Origin: Streptomyces broussonetiae
GTDB lineage: Bacteria; Actinomycetota; Actinomycetes; Streptomycetales; Streptomycetaceae
DNA length: 64,000 nt
Assembly: GCF_009796285.1 (NCBI RefSeq)
Contig: NZ_CP047020.1
Location: forward strand, 2,604,001 to 2,668,000
Direction: 5' to 3'
Every line of letters begins with the position of its first letter. Within the stretch, counting starts at the first letter, position 1. The notes under the pieces are model-generated. The model saw nothing but the letters and a program-made list of their open reading frames with translations. It had not been told where the DNA came from and did not search any database. The position numbers and the translations under genes are program-made. This document shows, in pieces, positions 33,869 through 43,644 of this stretch.

Positions 33869-35140
33869 GTGACCATCACCCAGCCCGACCTCAGCGTCTT
33901 CGAGACCCTCGAGTCCGAGGTGCGCAGCTACTGCCGCGGCTGGCCCACGGTCTTCGACCGCGCGCAGGGCAGCCGGATGTACGACGAGGACGGTCATGCC
34001 TACCTCGACTTCTTCGCCGGGGCCGGCTCACTCAACTACGGCCACAACAACCCGGTACTCAAACGTGCGTTGATCGACTATCTGGATCGCGACGGGGTCA
34101 CCCACGGCCTGGACATGTCGACCACGGCCAAGAGGTCGTTCCTGCAGGCCTTCCAGGATCTGGTGCTGCGCCCGCGCGATCTGCCGTACAAGGTCATGTT
34201 CCCGGGCCCGACCGGCACCAACGCCGTGGAGTCGGCGCTCAAGCTGGCCCGGAAGGTGAAGGGCCGGGAAGCGATCGTGTCGTTCACGAACGCCTTCCAC
34301 GGGATGTCCCTGGGCTCCCTCGCCGTCACCGGCAACGCCTTCAAGCGGGCCGGAGCCGGCATCCCGCTGGTGCACGGCACCCCGATGCCGTTCGACAACT
34401 ACTTCGACGGCACGGTCCCGGACTTCCTGTGGTTCGAGCGGCTGCTGGAGGACCAGGGCTCCGGGCTCAACAAGCCCGCCGCGGTGATCGTGGAGACCGT
34501 GCAGGGCGAGGGCGGTATCAACGTGGCCCGGCCCGAATGGCTGCGCGCGCTCAAGGAGTTGTGCGAGCGGCAGGACATGCTCCTGATCGTCGACGACATC
34601 CAGATGGGCTGCGGCCGTACCGGCGCCTTCTTCTCCTTCGAGGAGGCGGGCATCGCGCCCGACATCGTCACCGTCTCCAAGTCGATCAGCGGTTACGGGC
34701 TGCCCATGTCGCTGTGCCTGTTCAAGCCCGAGCTGGACGTGTGGGAGCCGGGCGAGCACAACGGCACCTTCCGCGGCAACAACCCCGCGTTCGTCACCGC
34801 CACCGCGGCGCTGGAGACGTACTGGACCGACGGCTCGGCGATGGAGAAGCAGACCCGCGCCCGGGGCGAGCAGGTCGAGCAGGCGCTGATCTCGATCACC
34901 GAGGAGAACCTCGCCGATGTGAAGGAGTACCGCGGGCGCGGACTGGTGTGGGGCCTGGAGTTCCACGCCAAGGACCGGGCGTCGCGGATCGCCCGGCGGG
35001 CCTTCGAACTCGGACTGCTCATCGAGACGTCCGGCCCTCAGGGCGAGGTGGTCAAGCTGCTGCCGGCCCTCACCATCACGCCGGACGAGCTGGACGAGGG
35101 GCTGCGCACCCTCGCCCGCGCCGTCCGCGAAACCGTCTGA
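33869..35140 (+). CDS. ectB: Diaminobutyrate-2-oxoglutarate transaminase EctB
   Basis: A 423-residue class III PLP aminotransferase that makes 2,4-diaminobutyrate from aspartate semialdehyde with glutamate as donor, the first step of ectoine synthesis. Seen are [18 protein letters not shown], the cofactor Asp in [16 protein letters not shown], and the Schiff-base Lys in [15 protein letters not shown]. The GTG start has GAGGAG about 9 nt upstream. Length is standard. It lies 13 nt behind ectA and 32 nt ahead of ectC in one operon. Confidence 0.96.
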   Translation: MTITQPDLSVFETLESEVRSYCRGWPTVFDRAQGSRMYDEDGHAYLDFFAGAGSLNYGHNNPVLKRALIDYLDRDGVTHGLDMSTTAKRSFLQAFQDLVLRPRDLPYKVMFPGPTGTNAVESALKLARKVKGREAIVSFTNAFHGMSLGSLAVTGNAFKRAGAGIPLVHGTPMPFDNYFDGTVPDFLWFERLLEDQGSGLNKPAAVIVETVQGEGGINVARPEWLRALKELCERQDMLLIVDDIQMGCGRTGAFFSFEEAGIAPDIVTVSKSISGYGLPMSLCLFKPELDVWEPGEHNGTFRGNNPAFVTATAALETYWTDGSAMEKQTRARGEQVEQALISITEENLADVKEYRGRGLVWGLEFHAKDRASRIARRAFELGLLIETSGPQGEVVKLLPALTITPDELDEGLRTLARAVRETV

Positions 35141-35172
35141 TCAGCAAGTCAGCAAGGAGGAAAGACAACACC

Positions 35173-35577
35173 GTGATCGTCCGATCGTTCAAGGACATCG
35201 AAGGCACCGACCGGCACGTCAAGGCGGAGTCCGGCACCTGGGAGAGCAAGCGGATCGTCCTCGCCAGGGAGCGGGTCGGCTTCTCCCTGCACGAGACCAT
35301 CCTGTACGCCGGGACGGAGACGTCGATGTGGTACGCGAACCACGTCGAGGCCGTCGTCTGCACCAAGGGTGCGGCCGAACTCACCGACCACGAGACCGGC
35401 CGGGCGTACACCATCACGCCCGGCACCATGTACCTCCTCGACGGCCACGAGCGGCACACGCTGCGGGTCAAGGAGGACTTCCACTGCATCTGCGTGTTCA
35501 ACCCGCCCGTGACCGGACGGGAGGACCACGACGAGAACGGCGTCTACCCGCTGCTCACCGAGCCCGAGGAGGTGTGA
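35173..35577 (+). CDS. ectC: Ectoine synthase EctC
   Basis: A 134-residue cupin that cyclises N-gamma-acetyl-diaminobutyrate to ectoine. The protein starts [12 protein letters not shown] after a GTG preceded by [25 protein letters not shown] holds the conserved active-site region, and [15 protein letters not shown] the metal-binding Glu/His positions of the cupin barrel. Size and order (between ectB and ectD, 6 nt before the latter) match the standard cluster. Confidence 0.97.
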   Translation: MIVRSFKDIEGTDRHVKAESGTWESKRIVLARERVGFSLHETILYAGTETSMWYANHVEAVVCTKGAAELTDHETGRAYTITPGTMYLLDGHERHTLRVKEDFHCICVFNPPVTGREDHDENGVYPLLTEPEEV

Positions 35578-35583
35578 CACACG

Positions 35584-36486
35584 ATGACCACTGCGCCCAC
35601 TGGCTTCGTCACCGACCTGTACCCCAGCCGCGGCACCACCGAGGTCGGCATCCCCCGGCAGGACCCGGTCGTCTGGGGCTCCCCGGACACGCCCGGCCCG
35701 ATCCCGACCGGCGACCTGCAGTCGTACGAGCGTGACGGCTTCCTCGCGATCGACCAGCTGATCACGCCCGACGAGGTCGAGGTCTACCGGCAGGAACTGG
35801 AGCGGCTGATCGCCGACCCGGCGATCCGGGCCGACGAGCGCTCGATCGTCGAGCCGGCCTCAAAGGAGATCCGCTCGGTCTTCGAGGTGCACCGGATCAG
35901 CAAGGTGTTCGCGAACCTGGTGCGCGACGAGCGGGTGGTCGGCCGGGCGCGGCAGATCCTCGGCTCGGACGTCTACGTCCACCAGTCCCGGATCAACGTC
36001 AAGCCCGGTTTCGGCGCGAGCGGCTTCTACTGGCACTCGGACTTCGAGACCTGGCACGCCGAGGACGGCCTGCCGAACATGCGCACGGTGTCCGTCTCGA
36101 TCGCACTGACCGAGAACCACGACACCAACGGCGGCCTGATGATCATGCCGGGCTCGCACCGGACGTTCCTGGCCTGCGCCGGCGCCACGCCCAAGGACAA
36201 CTACAAGAAGTCGCTGCAGATGCAGGACGCGGGCACGCCCTCGGACGAGGCGCTGACCAAGATGGCGGGCGCGTACGGCATCAAGCTCTTCACGGGCAAG
36301 GCCGGTTCGGCGACCTGGTTCGACTGCAACTGCATGCACGGCTCCGGCGACAACATCACGCCGTTCCCGCGCAGCAACGTCTTCATCGTGTTCAACAGCG
36401 TGGAGAACGCGGCCGTCGAGCCGTTCGCGGCACCGGTCCGCAGGCCGGAGTTCATCGGGGCCCGGGACTTCACTCCGGTGAAGTAG
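35584..36486 (+). CDS. ectD: Ectoine hydroxylase EctD
   Basis: A 300-residue non-haem Fe(II)/2-oxoglutarate dioxygenase of the PhyH family that converts ectoine to 5-hydroxyectoine. The iron-binding triad is H151 and D153 in WHSDFETWH and H252 in NCMHGSGDN; the 2-oxoglutarate region follows. It starts ATG 6 nt after ectC. It completes a full ectABCD set, so the cell should be able to make both ectoine and hydroxyectoine as osmo- and thermoprotectants. A hairpin terminator follows 14 nt after the stop. Confidence 0.96.
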   Translation: MTTAPTGFVTDLYPSRGTTEVGIPRQDPVVWGSPDTPGPIPTGDLQSYERDGFLAIDQLITPDEVEVYRQELERLIADPAIRADERSIVEPASKEIRSVFEVHRISKVFANLVRDERVVGRARQILGSDVYVHQSRINVKPGFGASGFYWHSDFETWHAEDGLPNMRTVSVSIALTENHDTNGGLMIMPGSHRTFLACAGATPKDNYKKSLQMQDAGTPSDEALTKMAGAYGIKLFTGKAGSATWFDCNCMHGSGDNITPFPRSNVFIVFNSVENAAVEPFAAPVRRPEFIGARDFTPVK

Positions 36487-36499
36487 CCCCTTGAGAACA

Positions 36500-36543
36500 C
36501 CGGGCCGGGGCCTCCGCGTGTGGGACGGGGGGCTCCGGCCCGG
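36500..36543. terminator. Terminator after ectD, shared with the convergent aminotransferase
   Basis: A 13-bp stem (36500-36512 with 36531-36543, one G-U wobble on the plus-strand RNA) encloses an 18-nt loop. It ends ectABCD, and the convergent gene stops at 36552, so it may serve both directions. Confidence 0.75.
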
Positions 36544-36551
36544 CCTTGTCG

Positions 36552-37613
36552 TCAGTCGGCGAGCACGTCCAGCAGACGGTCGACCTCCGCGGGCGTGTTG
36601 TAGAGGTGGAAGGCCGCGCGGAGAAGGCCCGCGCGGTCGGAGACCTCGATGCCGGCGCGGCTCAGCTCCGGCTGCCGGCCGCCGAGTCCGGCAACGGAGA
36701 CGATCGCCGAGCCGGGGGCGGGCACCGGCGCATGGCCGAGGTCCGCGAGTCCGGCCCGGAACCGGTCGGCGAGCGCCAGGTCGTGGGCGCGTACGGCGTC
36801 CGGGCCCAGCTCCTCGAGCAGTTCGAGGGAGCGGCGCAGCCCGGCGTAGGTGAACAGGGCGTGGGTGAGGTCGAACCGCCGGGCGGAGTGGGCGAGTTCG
36901 GCGACGGGGCCGTAACAGCTGTCCCAGGGGTCCTCGCCGGCGACCCAGCCCGACAGCAGGGGGGTGAGGCCGCCGAAGTCCTCGGGCACGGTGAGGAAGG
37001 CGGCGCCGTGCGGGCCGAGCAGCCACTTGAAGGAGACGGTGGCGGTGAAGTCGTGGTCGTCCGCGTCCACCGGCAACCAGCCCACGGCCTGGGAGAAGTC
37101 GACGTAGGTACGGGCGCCGTGCGCGCGGGCGGCCTCGCGCAGGGCGGCGAGGTCGGCGATCCGCCCGTCGGCGGACTGGGCCGCGCTGACCGCGACCAGC
37201 GCCGTGCCGTGGCGCACGGACTCGGCGATCCGCTCCAGCGGGACCGCCCGCACCTTGAGGTCGCCGCGCACATGGAACGGGTTCAGTACGGAGGTGAAGT
37301 CGTCCTCGGCGGTGAGGACTTCGGCACCCGGGGGCAGCGAGGCGGCGATCACACCGGTGTGGGCGGCGACCGAGGCGCCCGCCGCGACCCTGGTGACCGG
37401 AACACCGACGAGCCGGGCGTAGGCAGCCCGGCAGGTCTCGACGTCCTCGTAGAGCGGAAGCAGCGGCCTGCCCTCGGCCCGCAGGGCCACCGCCTCGTGC
37501 AGCGCGGTGACCGTGCGGGCCGGGAGCAGGCCGCTGCTCGCGGTGTTCAGAAAGATGCTCCTGGGGGCGAACTCGGCGCGGACGAGGCTCTCGAACGTCT
37601 CCATGGTCTCCAT
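36552..37613 (-). CDS. Class V aminotransferase-fold PLP enzyme
   Basis: A 353-residue PLP protein of aminotransferase class V, akin to cysteine desulfurases and isopenicillin N epimerase. FLNTASSGLLPA at the start, the cofactor Asp in TYVDFSQAVGWLP, and the Schiff-base Lys in TVSFKWLLGPHGAAF are visible. Compared with NifS-type desulfurases it lacks the obvious C-terminal active Cys loop, so the epimerase or racemase-like branch is more likely. The N-terminus reads METMETF; either ATG 37613 or 37604 could start it. It stands alone, convergent to ectD. The reaction is unknown. Confidence 0.85.
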   Translation of the reverse strand: METMETFESLVRAEFAPRSIFLNTASSGLLPARTVTALHEAVALRAEGRPLLPLYEDVETCRAAYARLVGVPVTRVAAGASVAAHTGVIAASLPPGAEVLTAEDDFTSVLNPFHVRGDLKVRAVPLERIAESVRHGTALVAVSAAQSADGRIADLAALREAARAHGARTYVDFSQAVGWLPVDADDHDFTATVSFKWLLGPHGAAFLTVPEDFGGLTPLLSGWVAGEDPWDSCYGPVAELAHSARRFDLTHALFTYAGLRRSLELLEELGPDAVRAHDLALADRFRAGLADLGHAPVPAPGSAIVSVAGLGGRQPELSRAGIEVSDRAGLLRAAFHLYNTPAEVDRLLDVLAD

Positions 37614-37709
37614 GGGTCCACTGTGCGGCCCGGTGAAGTCACCCGTCCATTGCGCAAAAAGACATGGATCCTCTCAGCAGGGCTTATACGTCCGCGCCGA
37701 CCTGCGGTT

Positions 37710-38438
37710 TCAGCCCCGCTGCGGCACCGCGCACCCCTCCGGTCCGCAGGCCGCCCCGTCCCCCTGGTCCCCCTGCTGGACGAGCTTGAGCGGGGAGCGC
37801 CCGCCCCAGGCCTGGGTCAGCGCCTGGGTGAAGACCTCGGCGGGCTGGGCGCCGGAGACGCCGTACGTGCGGTCGAGGACGAAGAACGGCACACCGTTCG
37901 CACCGAGCTGGGCGGCCTCGCGCTCGTCGGCGCGGACGTCGGCGGCGTAGCGGGACGGGTCGGCGAGCACCGCGCGGGCGGCCTCGGCGTCGAGGCCGGC
38001 CTGCACGGCCAGCTCGACCAGCCGCTCGTCGCCCTCGGTGAAGACGGACCGCTCCTCGGCGAAGTTCGCCCGGTACAGGATCTGGATCAGCTCGTCCTGC
38101 CTGCCCTGCTCCTTGGCGAAGTGCAGCAGGCGGTGCATGTCGAAGGTGTTGCCGTGGTCACGGCCCCGGGTGCGGTAGTCCAGGCCCTCGGCGGCGGCCT
38201 GGGCGCCCAGGTTGTCCTCGCCGGCCTCGGCCTGGGCCTCGCTCATGCCGTACTTCCTGGTGAGCATGGTGATCACCGGCTGGGCATCGCCCTTGGCGCG
38301 GCCCGGGTCCAGTTCGAAGGAGCGGTGCACCACCTCGACCTCGTCGCGGTGCGGGAAGGCGGCGAGCGCCTTGTCGAACCGCGCCTTTCCCACGTAGCAC
38401 CAGGGACAGGCGATGTCCGTCCAGATCTCGACGCGCAT
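37710..38438 (-). CDS. DsbA-family thioredoxin-fold oxidoreductase (FrnE-like)
   Basis: A 242-residue cytoplasmic thiol oxidoreductase of the DsbA/FrnE group. It lacks a signal peptide and begins MRVEIWTDIACPWCYVG, with the CPWC redox site at residues 11-14. The helical insert is followed by ANGVPFFVLDRTYGVSGAQ, containing the cis-Pro loop (VPFF). The C-terminal tail CGPEGCAVP holds an extra CxxxxC. It may handle disulfide or thiol chemistry under oxidative stress; a polyketide-tailoring role known for FrnE in some Streptomyces is an alternative. Confidence 0.92.
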   Translation of the reverse strand: MRVEIWTDIACPWCYVGKARFDKALAAFPHRDEVEVVHRSFELDPGRAKGDAQPVITMLTRKYGMSEAQAEAGEDNLGAQAAAEGLDYRTRGRDHGNTFDMHRLLHFAKEQGRQDELIQILYRANFAEERSVFTEGDERLVELAVQAGLDAEAARAVLADPSRYAADVRADEREAAQLGANGVPFFVLDRTYGVSGAQPAEVFTQALTQAWGGRSPLKLVQQGDQGDGAACGPEGCAVPQRG

Positions 38439-38515
38439 GCTCTCGGCTCTTCTCCGGGTCGTACCGGCGCGAAGGCTCTCCCCGCGCCGGTACGTGAACG
38501 TTCAAGCAGCTCTGT

Positions 38516-39019
38516 TCATTCCCCGGGCACCCGAAAGCGGAGGAACAGGTGATGGTCACCGTCGGCGGGCGGATTCTCCGGGTCCGGGATCCAGCCCTGG
38601 CGGGCGTAGAAACCCTGGGCGCGCGCATTGTCCACGTGCACGTCCAGCACGGCCGTGCGTCGCCTGTCGGCGCGCCACTGCTCCACGCAGGCCGCGTGCA
38701 GGGACGTACCGATGCCGGAGCGCCAGCGGCCGGGGTCGACGTGGAACTGGAACAGCTTGACCGTGTCGGCCGGTGCGCCGTCCGGGGTACGGAAGGAGGC
38801 GATGCCGGCGATCCGGCCCTGCTCGACCGCGCACAGCACATGGCCGTCGGGGCGCTCGACGGAGCCGCGCCAGGCCTCGGCCCAGTCGACGTCGGCCCGC
38901 GGGACACCGTCCGGGTAATACGTCGAGCGGGCCCGGAAGTGCAGATCGGCGATGACCTCGGCCTCGGCGGGCAGGGCGGTGCGGATCACCAGGGCGCCGC
39001 CGGCACGTTCATGGATCAT
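38516..39019 (-). CDS. GNAT-family N-acetyltransferase
   Basis: A 167-residue acetyltransferase with the acetyl-CoA binding stretch FHVDPGRWRSGIGTSLHAA and a late VDNARAQGFYARQGW strand-helix typical of the GNAT fold. The substrate is unknown. The ATG at 39019 overlaps the stop of the AraC gene as ATGA, which argues for this start over the GTG at 38989. The overlap means it is probably co-translated with that regulator. Confidence 0.85.
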   Translation of the reverse strand: MIHERAGGALVIRTALPAEAEVIADLHFRARSTYYPDGVPRADVDWAEAWRGSVERPDGHVLCAVEQGRIAGIASFRTPDGAPADTVKLFQFHVDPGRWRSGIGTSLHAACVEQWRADRRRTAVLDVHVDNARAQGFYARQGWIPDPENPPADGDHHLFLRFRVPGE

Positions 39020-39993
39020 GCAACGGAGGACGTGACCGCCTGCCGCCCGGTTCCAAGGCGGCTGAACTGGGCCCGGTAGGCGCTCGGGGTGAGGCCGGTG
39101 CGGCGCACCAGGTGGGCGCGGAGCGAGTCGGCGGTGCCGAGGCCGCAGGCGGTGGCCAGCTGGTCCATGGGCAGGGTGGTGGTCTCCAGCAGTTCCTTGG
39201 CGCGCTCGATGCGCTGGTGCAGCAGCCACTGCAGCGGGCTGACGCCGTTCTCGGCGTGGAAGCGCCGGGTGAGGGTGCGCACCGAGACGCCCGCGTGGCG
39301 GGCGAGGTCGGCGAGGGTGAGCGGCTTGTCGAGGTTGCGCATGGCCCAGCCGCGGGTGTCGGCACAGACGGTGCCGCGCTCGGGCGGCAGCGGGGTCTGG
39401 GTGAACTGGGTCTGGCCGCCGGGGCGGACCGGGGCGACCAGGGCGAGGCGGGCGACGGTGTTGGCGACGGCGGCGCCGTAGTCGGTGCGGATGAGGTGCA
39501 GGCACAGGTCGATGCCGGCCGCGTAGCCGGAGGAGGTGAGGAACTGGCCGTCCTGGGCGTAGAGGACGTCGCCCTGGACCTCGATGTCGGGGTGCCGGCG
39601 ACGCAGCTCGTCGGCGTGCGCCCAGTAGGTGGTGACCCTGCGCCCGCTGAGCAGTCCGGCCTCGGCGAGCGAGAACGCACCGGTGCACAGGGAGGCGATG
39701 CGCACGCCGTCGTCGGCGACCTCGCGCAGCACCTGAAGCACCCGCGGATCGGGCGCGTAGGGCTCGCCGGTGCCCGCGACGATCACGGTGTCCGCCTGCC
39801 GCATCGCCTCGAGGCCGTGCGGAATGTGCAGGCCGAGGGTGCCGGTGGTGGGCACGGACCCGGGGTCGGGCGCGCAGATCACCACCTCGTAGCCGGGCCG
39901 TCCGTCGATCTCGACCTTGTTGAACAGCAGCTCGGGGATGGCGAGGTTGAACATCGAGACGGGCGGGGACGCGACGACCGCGACACGCAGCAT
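39016..39993 (-). CDS. GlxA-family transcriptional regulator (DJ-1/PfpI plus AraC HTH)
   Basis: A 325-residue cytoplasmic regulator. The N-terminal 190 residues form a DJ-1/PfpI-like domain with IASLCTGAFSLAEAGLL, where the Cys occupies the nucleophile elbow. The C-terminal 100 residues hold two AraC helix-turn-helices, with LADLARHAGVSVRTLTRRF as the first recognition helix. The ATG at 39993 has GGAGG 8 nt upstream and is preferred over ATG 40014. It is divergent from an MFS exporter gene 70 nt away and shares an operon with a GNAT, so it probably controls both. Confidence 0.93.
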   Translation of the reverse strand: MLRVAVVASPPVSMFNLAIPELLFNKVEIDGRPGYEVVICAPDPGSVPTTGTLGLHIPHGLEAMRQADTVIVAGTGEPYAPDPRVLQVLREVADDGVRIASLCTGAFSLAEAGLLSGRRVTTYWAHADELRRRHPDIEVQGDVLYAQDGQFLTSSGYAAGIDLCLHLIRTDYGAAVANTVARLALVAPVRPGGQTQFTQTPLPPERGTVCADTRGWAMRNLDKPLTLADLARHAGVSVRTLTRRFHAENGVSPLQWLLHQRIERAKELLETTTLPMDQLATACGLGTADSLRAHLVRRTGLTPSAYRAQFSRLGTGRQAVTSSVA

Positions 39994-40063
39994 GGCCAGA
40001 ACCTCCGGATGCATGGCATTCAGGCCACTACTGTACGCGGACGAAGATCCGCACCATGAAGGC

Positions 40064-41455
40064 ATGCCAACCAAGCAGACCCTCGACACATCCCAACCCG
40101 GCTCCGCCACAAGCCGGTTGCCGAACAACCCCGCCCCCGCCCTCACCCTGACCGCAGCCGTGCTGGGCTTTGCGTTGATCACCCTCGACGCGTCCGTGGT
40201 CACCGTGGCCCTCCCGGCGATCGGCTCCGCGCTCGGCGGCGGCATGTCCGGCCTGCAGTGGGTGGTCGACGCCTACACGCTGGCCTTCGCCGCCCTGATG
40301 CTCTCCACGGGCGCCTTCGCGGACCGGGCCGGGGCGAGCCGGGCGTACGCCCTTGGCATCGCCGTGTTCACGCTCGCCTCGGCGGCCTGCGGTCTGGCGC
40401 CGACGCTCCCGGTGCTGATCGGCGCGCGCGTGGTGCAGGGTGTCGCGGCGGCCGTCGTGCTGCCCGCGTCGCTGTCCCTGGTACGGCAGGCCTACCCCGA
40501 TCCGGCGCACCGCGCGAAGGCGGTGGCGCTGTGGGCCGCCGGCGGCTCGATCGCGGTGGCGCTGGGCCCGGTGGCGGGCGGCGCGCTGACCACCGTCTGG
40601 GACTGGCGGGGCATCTTCTTCATCAATCTGCCGCTCGGCGTGGCCGCCCTGCTCCTGCTGGTGCGCGCCCCGCGCTCGGCGCGCCGGCCGGCGCCCCTGG
40701 ACCTCCCGGGCCAGCTCACCGCCGTGATCACGCTGACCGCGCTCACCTTCGCCGTGATCGAGGGCGGCACGACGGGCGTCGCGGCCTTCGCCGTGGCGGT
40801 ACTCGCCGCCGTCCTGTTCGGCCGGATCGAGGGACGCCAGGCGCATCCGGTGGTCCCGCTCGGACTGTTCAGGGACCGGGCGGTGCGGGTCGCCGTCTCG
40901 GCCGGGGCCGCGTGCAGCGTGGCCTTCTACGGCGTGATCTTCCTCTTCTCGCTCTTCTTCCAGCGGGTGCAGGGCCGTTCGGCCCTCTACGCCGGGCTGC
41001 TGTTCCTGCCGATGACCGGACTGATCGCCGTGACCAACGTGGTGTCCGGCAAGCTCGCCGGCCGCTACGGCCCGCGCCTGCCGATGCTGGCCGGCCAGGC
41101 GGTGGCCGTCGCCGGCCTGCTGGGCCTGCTGTCCGTCGGCTCCGGCACACCGGCCGCCGTGGTGGCCGTGCTGCTCGTCCCGCTGGCCATCGGCTGCGCG
41201 CTGACCGTGCCGCCGCTGACGGCCGTGATGATGGACGCCGTACCGGCGGAACGGGCGGGCCTGGCGGCCGGGGTGCTCAACGCGGCTCGGCAGGTGGCCG
41301 GCGGGCTCGGGATCGCGGTGTTCGGCGCGCTGGTGAACGGCGGCTTCACCGCCGGGATGCGGGCGAGCCTCGCACTGAGTGCCGTCCTGTTCGTGCCGAC
41401 CTTCTGGCTCAGCTTCCGTCTCGCAGGTCGTCGGGCCAGCCGGGCCGGAAGGTGA
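40064..41455 (+). CDS. MFS transporter, DHA2 (14-TM) drug:H+ antiporter type
   Basis: A 463-residue inner-membrane exporter with about 14 hydrophobic helices. It begins after a 30-residue cytoplasmic tail with LTAAVLGFALITLDASVVTVALP, whose D-x-x-V motif is the DHA2 hallmark (motif D1), and carries GARVVQGVAAAVVLPASLSL (motif C). Substrates are likely amphiphilic toxins or drugs. It starts at ATG 40064 (AAGG just ahead), 70 nt from the divergent GlxA-type regulator. Its last 47 nt overlap the convergent DUF1349 gene. Confidence 0.92.
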   Translation: MPTKQTLDTSQPGSATSRLPNNPAPALTLTAAVLGFALITLDASVVTVALPAIGSALGGGMSGLQWVVDAYTLAFAALMLSTGAFADRAGASRAYALGIAVFTLASAACGLAPTLPVLIGARVVQGVAAAVVLPASLSLVRQAYPDPAHRAKAVALWAAGGSIAVALGPVAGGALTTVWDWRGIFFINLPLGVAALLLLVRAPRSARRPAPLDLPGQLTAVITLTALTFAVIEGGTTGVAAFAVAVLAAVLFGRIEGRQAHPVVPLGLFRDRAVRVAVSAGAACSVAFYGVIFLFSLFFQRVQGRSALYAGLLFLPMTGLIAVTNVVSGKLAGRYGPRLPMLAGQAVAVAGLLGLLSVGSGTPAAVVAVLLVPLAIGCALTVPPLTAVMMDAVPAERAGLAAGVLNAARQVAGGLGIAVFGALVNGGFTAGMRASLALSAVLFVPTFWLSFRLAGRRASRAGR

Positions 41456-42017
41456 GCCGGTCGTACGTCACCACGCACCCCTCACCCATGGGCGACTGGG
41501 TCATGAAGCCGACCAGCGCCGCTGCCGTCTCCTTCGCGTCGCCCAGGGTGAACAGCCGGACGAAGGTCCACCGCTCGCCGTCCCGGGAGGCGTGGAAGGC
41601 GACGGACCGCCCGGTCCTGCTGACCCGCAGCCACACCGAACTGCCGTCCACGGTGAAGGAGTTGGCGTCGTCGGAGTGTCCCCGGGTGACCACCGTGCAG
41701 ACGGTGGGCACGTCCGGGGAGTACTCCAGGCACAGCTTGGCCCAGGCCCGCTCGCCGACGTGCACGTACAGCACGCCGGCGTCGAAGGCCGCCCGGAACC
41801 CCACGGTCACCCGGGCGATCAGCTGGAAGTCCCCCTCGGGCGCGCCCAGCAGCCGAGGCGCGTCGGAGGCGGGATCGAGCGCCTCGCCGGTGGGCGTGAC
41901 GAACCGGTCCTGCCGGGGCCCGGCCCATCCGGTCAGCACGCCGTCCTCGTAGGACCAGTGCCCTTCGGGTCCGTACGTGCGCAGCGGGAAGGGCAGTTCG
42001 GGGAGTTCCAAGTCCAT
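41409..42017 (-). CDS. DUF1349 domain-containing protein
   Basis: A 202-residue beta-sandwich protein of the DUF1349 family, related in fold to concanavalin-like lectins and to regulators of disulfide chaperones. No signal peptide is seen. GHWSYEDGVLTGWAGPRQDRFVTP near the N-terminus, AGVLYVHVGERAWAKLCLEYSPD in the middle, and VTRGHSDDANSF are family-like. Its function is unknown; sugar binding is a guess from the fold. The 3' end overlaps the MFS gene on the opposite strand by 47 nt, a tail-to-tail overlap. Confidence 0.85.
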   Translation of the reverse strand: MDLELPELPFPLRTYGPEGHWSYEDGVLTGWAGPRQDRFVTPTGEALDPASDAPRLLGAPEGDFQLIARVTVGFRAAFDAGVLYVHVGERAWAKLCLEYSPDVPTVCTVVTRGHSDDANSFTVDGSSVWLRVSRTGRSVAFHASRDGERWTFVRLFTLGDAKETAAALVGFMTQSPMGEGCVVTYDRLTFRPGWPDDLRDGS

Positions 42018-42063
42018 CGCCCGATTGTGTCAGGGTGTTTTCGAGCCGGCTCCGGTGGTACGG

Positions 42064-43593
42064 CTACCGCTCCAGGACCCCGTCGAACCGCCGGGGAAGC
42101 CCCAGGGGGTTGTCGTCCCTCAGCTCGGCCGGCAGCAGGGCGGTGGGCGCGTTCTGGTACACCACCGGCCGCAGCCAGCGCTCGATGGCCGTACCGCCCA
42201 CGGACGTGGACGTGGAGGTCGTCGCGGGGTACGGCCCCCCGTGGTGCTGCGCGGGCGCCACCGCGACCCCGGTCGGCCACGCGTTCACGACCACCCGACC
42301 GGCCAGCGGGGTCAGCTCGGCGAGAAGCTCCGCACCGCGCCCCTGCCCGGCCTCCTCCTCGGCGGACAGCTGAACGGTCGCGGTGAGATTCCCCGGCAGC
42401 CGCGACAGCACCGCCGCCGCCTCCGCCTCGTCGACGTAGCGGGCCACGACGGTGACCGGCCCGAAGCACTCCTCGAGCAGCAGGTCGTAGGCCCCCTGCT
42501 CGGTCAGCCGCTGCGCCGGGACCGTGAGGAACCCGGCGCTGACCGTGTGCTCACCGCCCGCACCCGGTGTGACCGGCGAGTCGACGTCCGCCAGACGGGC
42601 CCGCTCCCGGACCCCGGCGACGAAGTTGTCGCGCATCCGGTGGTCGAGCAGGACTCCCGCGTCGGTGTCGCTGACGGCGTCGGTGAGGGACTTCACCAGT
42701 CGGTCGCCGCCGGCTCCGGACGGCACGAGCACCAGGCCGGGCTTCACACAGAACTGTCCGACCCCGAGCGTCATGGACCCGGCCAGCCCGGAGCCGATCG
42801 CCTCGGCCCGCTCGGCGACGGCCGCCTCGGTCACGAGGACCGGGTTCAGCGAGCCGAGTTCACCGTGGAACGGGATGGGCACCGTGCGCGCGGCGGCGGC
42901 GTCGAAGAGCGCGCGACCGCCCCGGACGGACCCGGTGAAGCCCGCGGCGGCGACCTCAGGGTGCTTGATCAGCTCGACGCCCGCCTCGAAACCGTGCACG
43001 AGGCCGACGACGCCCTCGGGGATGCCGTGCTCGGCGGCGGCCCGGCGCAGCACCTTGGCTACCAGCTCGGACAGCGCCGGGTGGTCGGGGTGGGCCTTGA
43101 CGACGACCGGGCAGCCCGCGGCGAGCGCGCTCGCGGTGTCGCCGCCGGCGACGGAGAAGGCGAAGGGGAAGTTGGAGGCGGAGTAGACGGCCACGACACC
43201 GAGCGGCACCTTGTAGCGCCGCAGGTCCGGGACGGGCGGGGTGGCGGTGTCGTCGGGGTGGTCGATGACGACGTCGAGGAAGGCGCCCTCGTCGACGATG
43301 TCCGCAAACGCCCGCAGCTGGTAGCTGGTGCGGGCGAGTTCCCCGGTCAGCCGGACCGGGCCGAGCGCGGTCTCGGCGTCGGCGGTCTCGACCAGGGCGT
43401 CCCTGGCCGCGTCCAGGCCCGCGGCGGCCGAGCGCAGGAACGCGGAGCGCACCGCGCGGTTCGCGAGCGCGCCGCGCACGGCGTGGGCGGCCCGGACCGC
43501 CGTGTCCACCTCCTGGGCTGTGGCCTCGACCGCAACCTGTTCACGCTGCTTCCCGGTGCGCGGGTCGACACTCCAGACTGGTGCTGCTGCCAC
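42064..43593 (-). CDS. Aldehyde dehydrogenase, 2-oxoglutarate-semialdehyde type
   Basis: A 509-residue NAD(P)+-dependent aldehyde dehydrogenase resembling 2,5-dioxovalerate (2-ketoglutarate semialdehyde) dehydrogenases. VVAVYSASNFPFAFSVAGGD is the conserved substrate/Asn region, FTGSVRGGRAL lines the cofactor, GQFCVKPGLVLVP holds the catalytic Cys, and EECFGPVTVVARY the conserved Glu/Phe motif. The start is GTG 43593, with AAGGGG 6 nt ahead; a longer ATG frame reaches 43635. It is divergent from an iclR gene, with a palindrome between. It may feed sugar acids or hydroxyproline into 2-oxoglutarate; other aldehydes cannot be excluded. Confidence 0.9.
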   Translation of the reverse strand: MAAAPVWSVDPRTGKQREQVAVEATAQEVDTAVRAAHAVRGALANRAVRSAFLRSAAAGLDAARDALVETADAETALGPVRLTGELARTSYQLRAFADIVDEGAFLDVVIDHPDDTATPPVPDLRRYKVPLGVVAVYSASNFPFAFSVAGGDTASALAAGCPVVVKAHPDHPALSELVAKVLRRAAAEHGIPEGVVGLVHGFEAGVELIKHPEVAAAGFTGSVRGGRALFDAAAARTVPIPFHGELGSLNPVLVTEAAVAERAEAIGSGLAGSMTLGVGQFCVKPGLVLVPSGAGGDRLVKSLTDAVSDTDAGVLLDHRMRDNFVAGVRERARLADVDSPVTPGAGGEHTVSAGFLTVPAQRLTEQGAYDLLLEECFGPVTVVARYVDEAEAAAVLSRLPGNLTATVQLSAEEEAGQGRGAELLAELTPLAGRVVVNAWPTGVAVAPAQHHGGPYPATTSTSTSVGGTAIERWLRPVVYQNAPTALLPAELRDDNPLGLPRRFDGVLER

Positions 43594-43644
43594 CGCGGGC
43601 CCCTTCCAAAACAAGACCGTGCTCAACTGGGTCACCCATCAGCC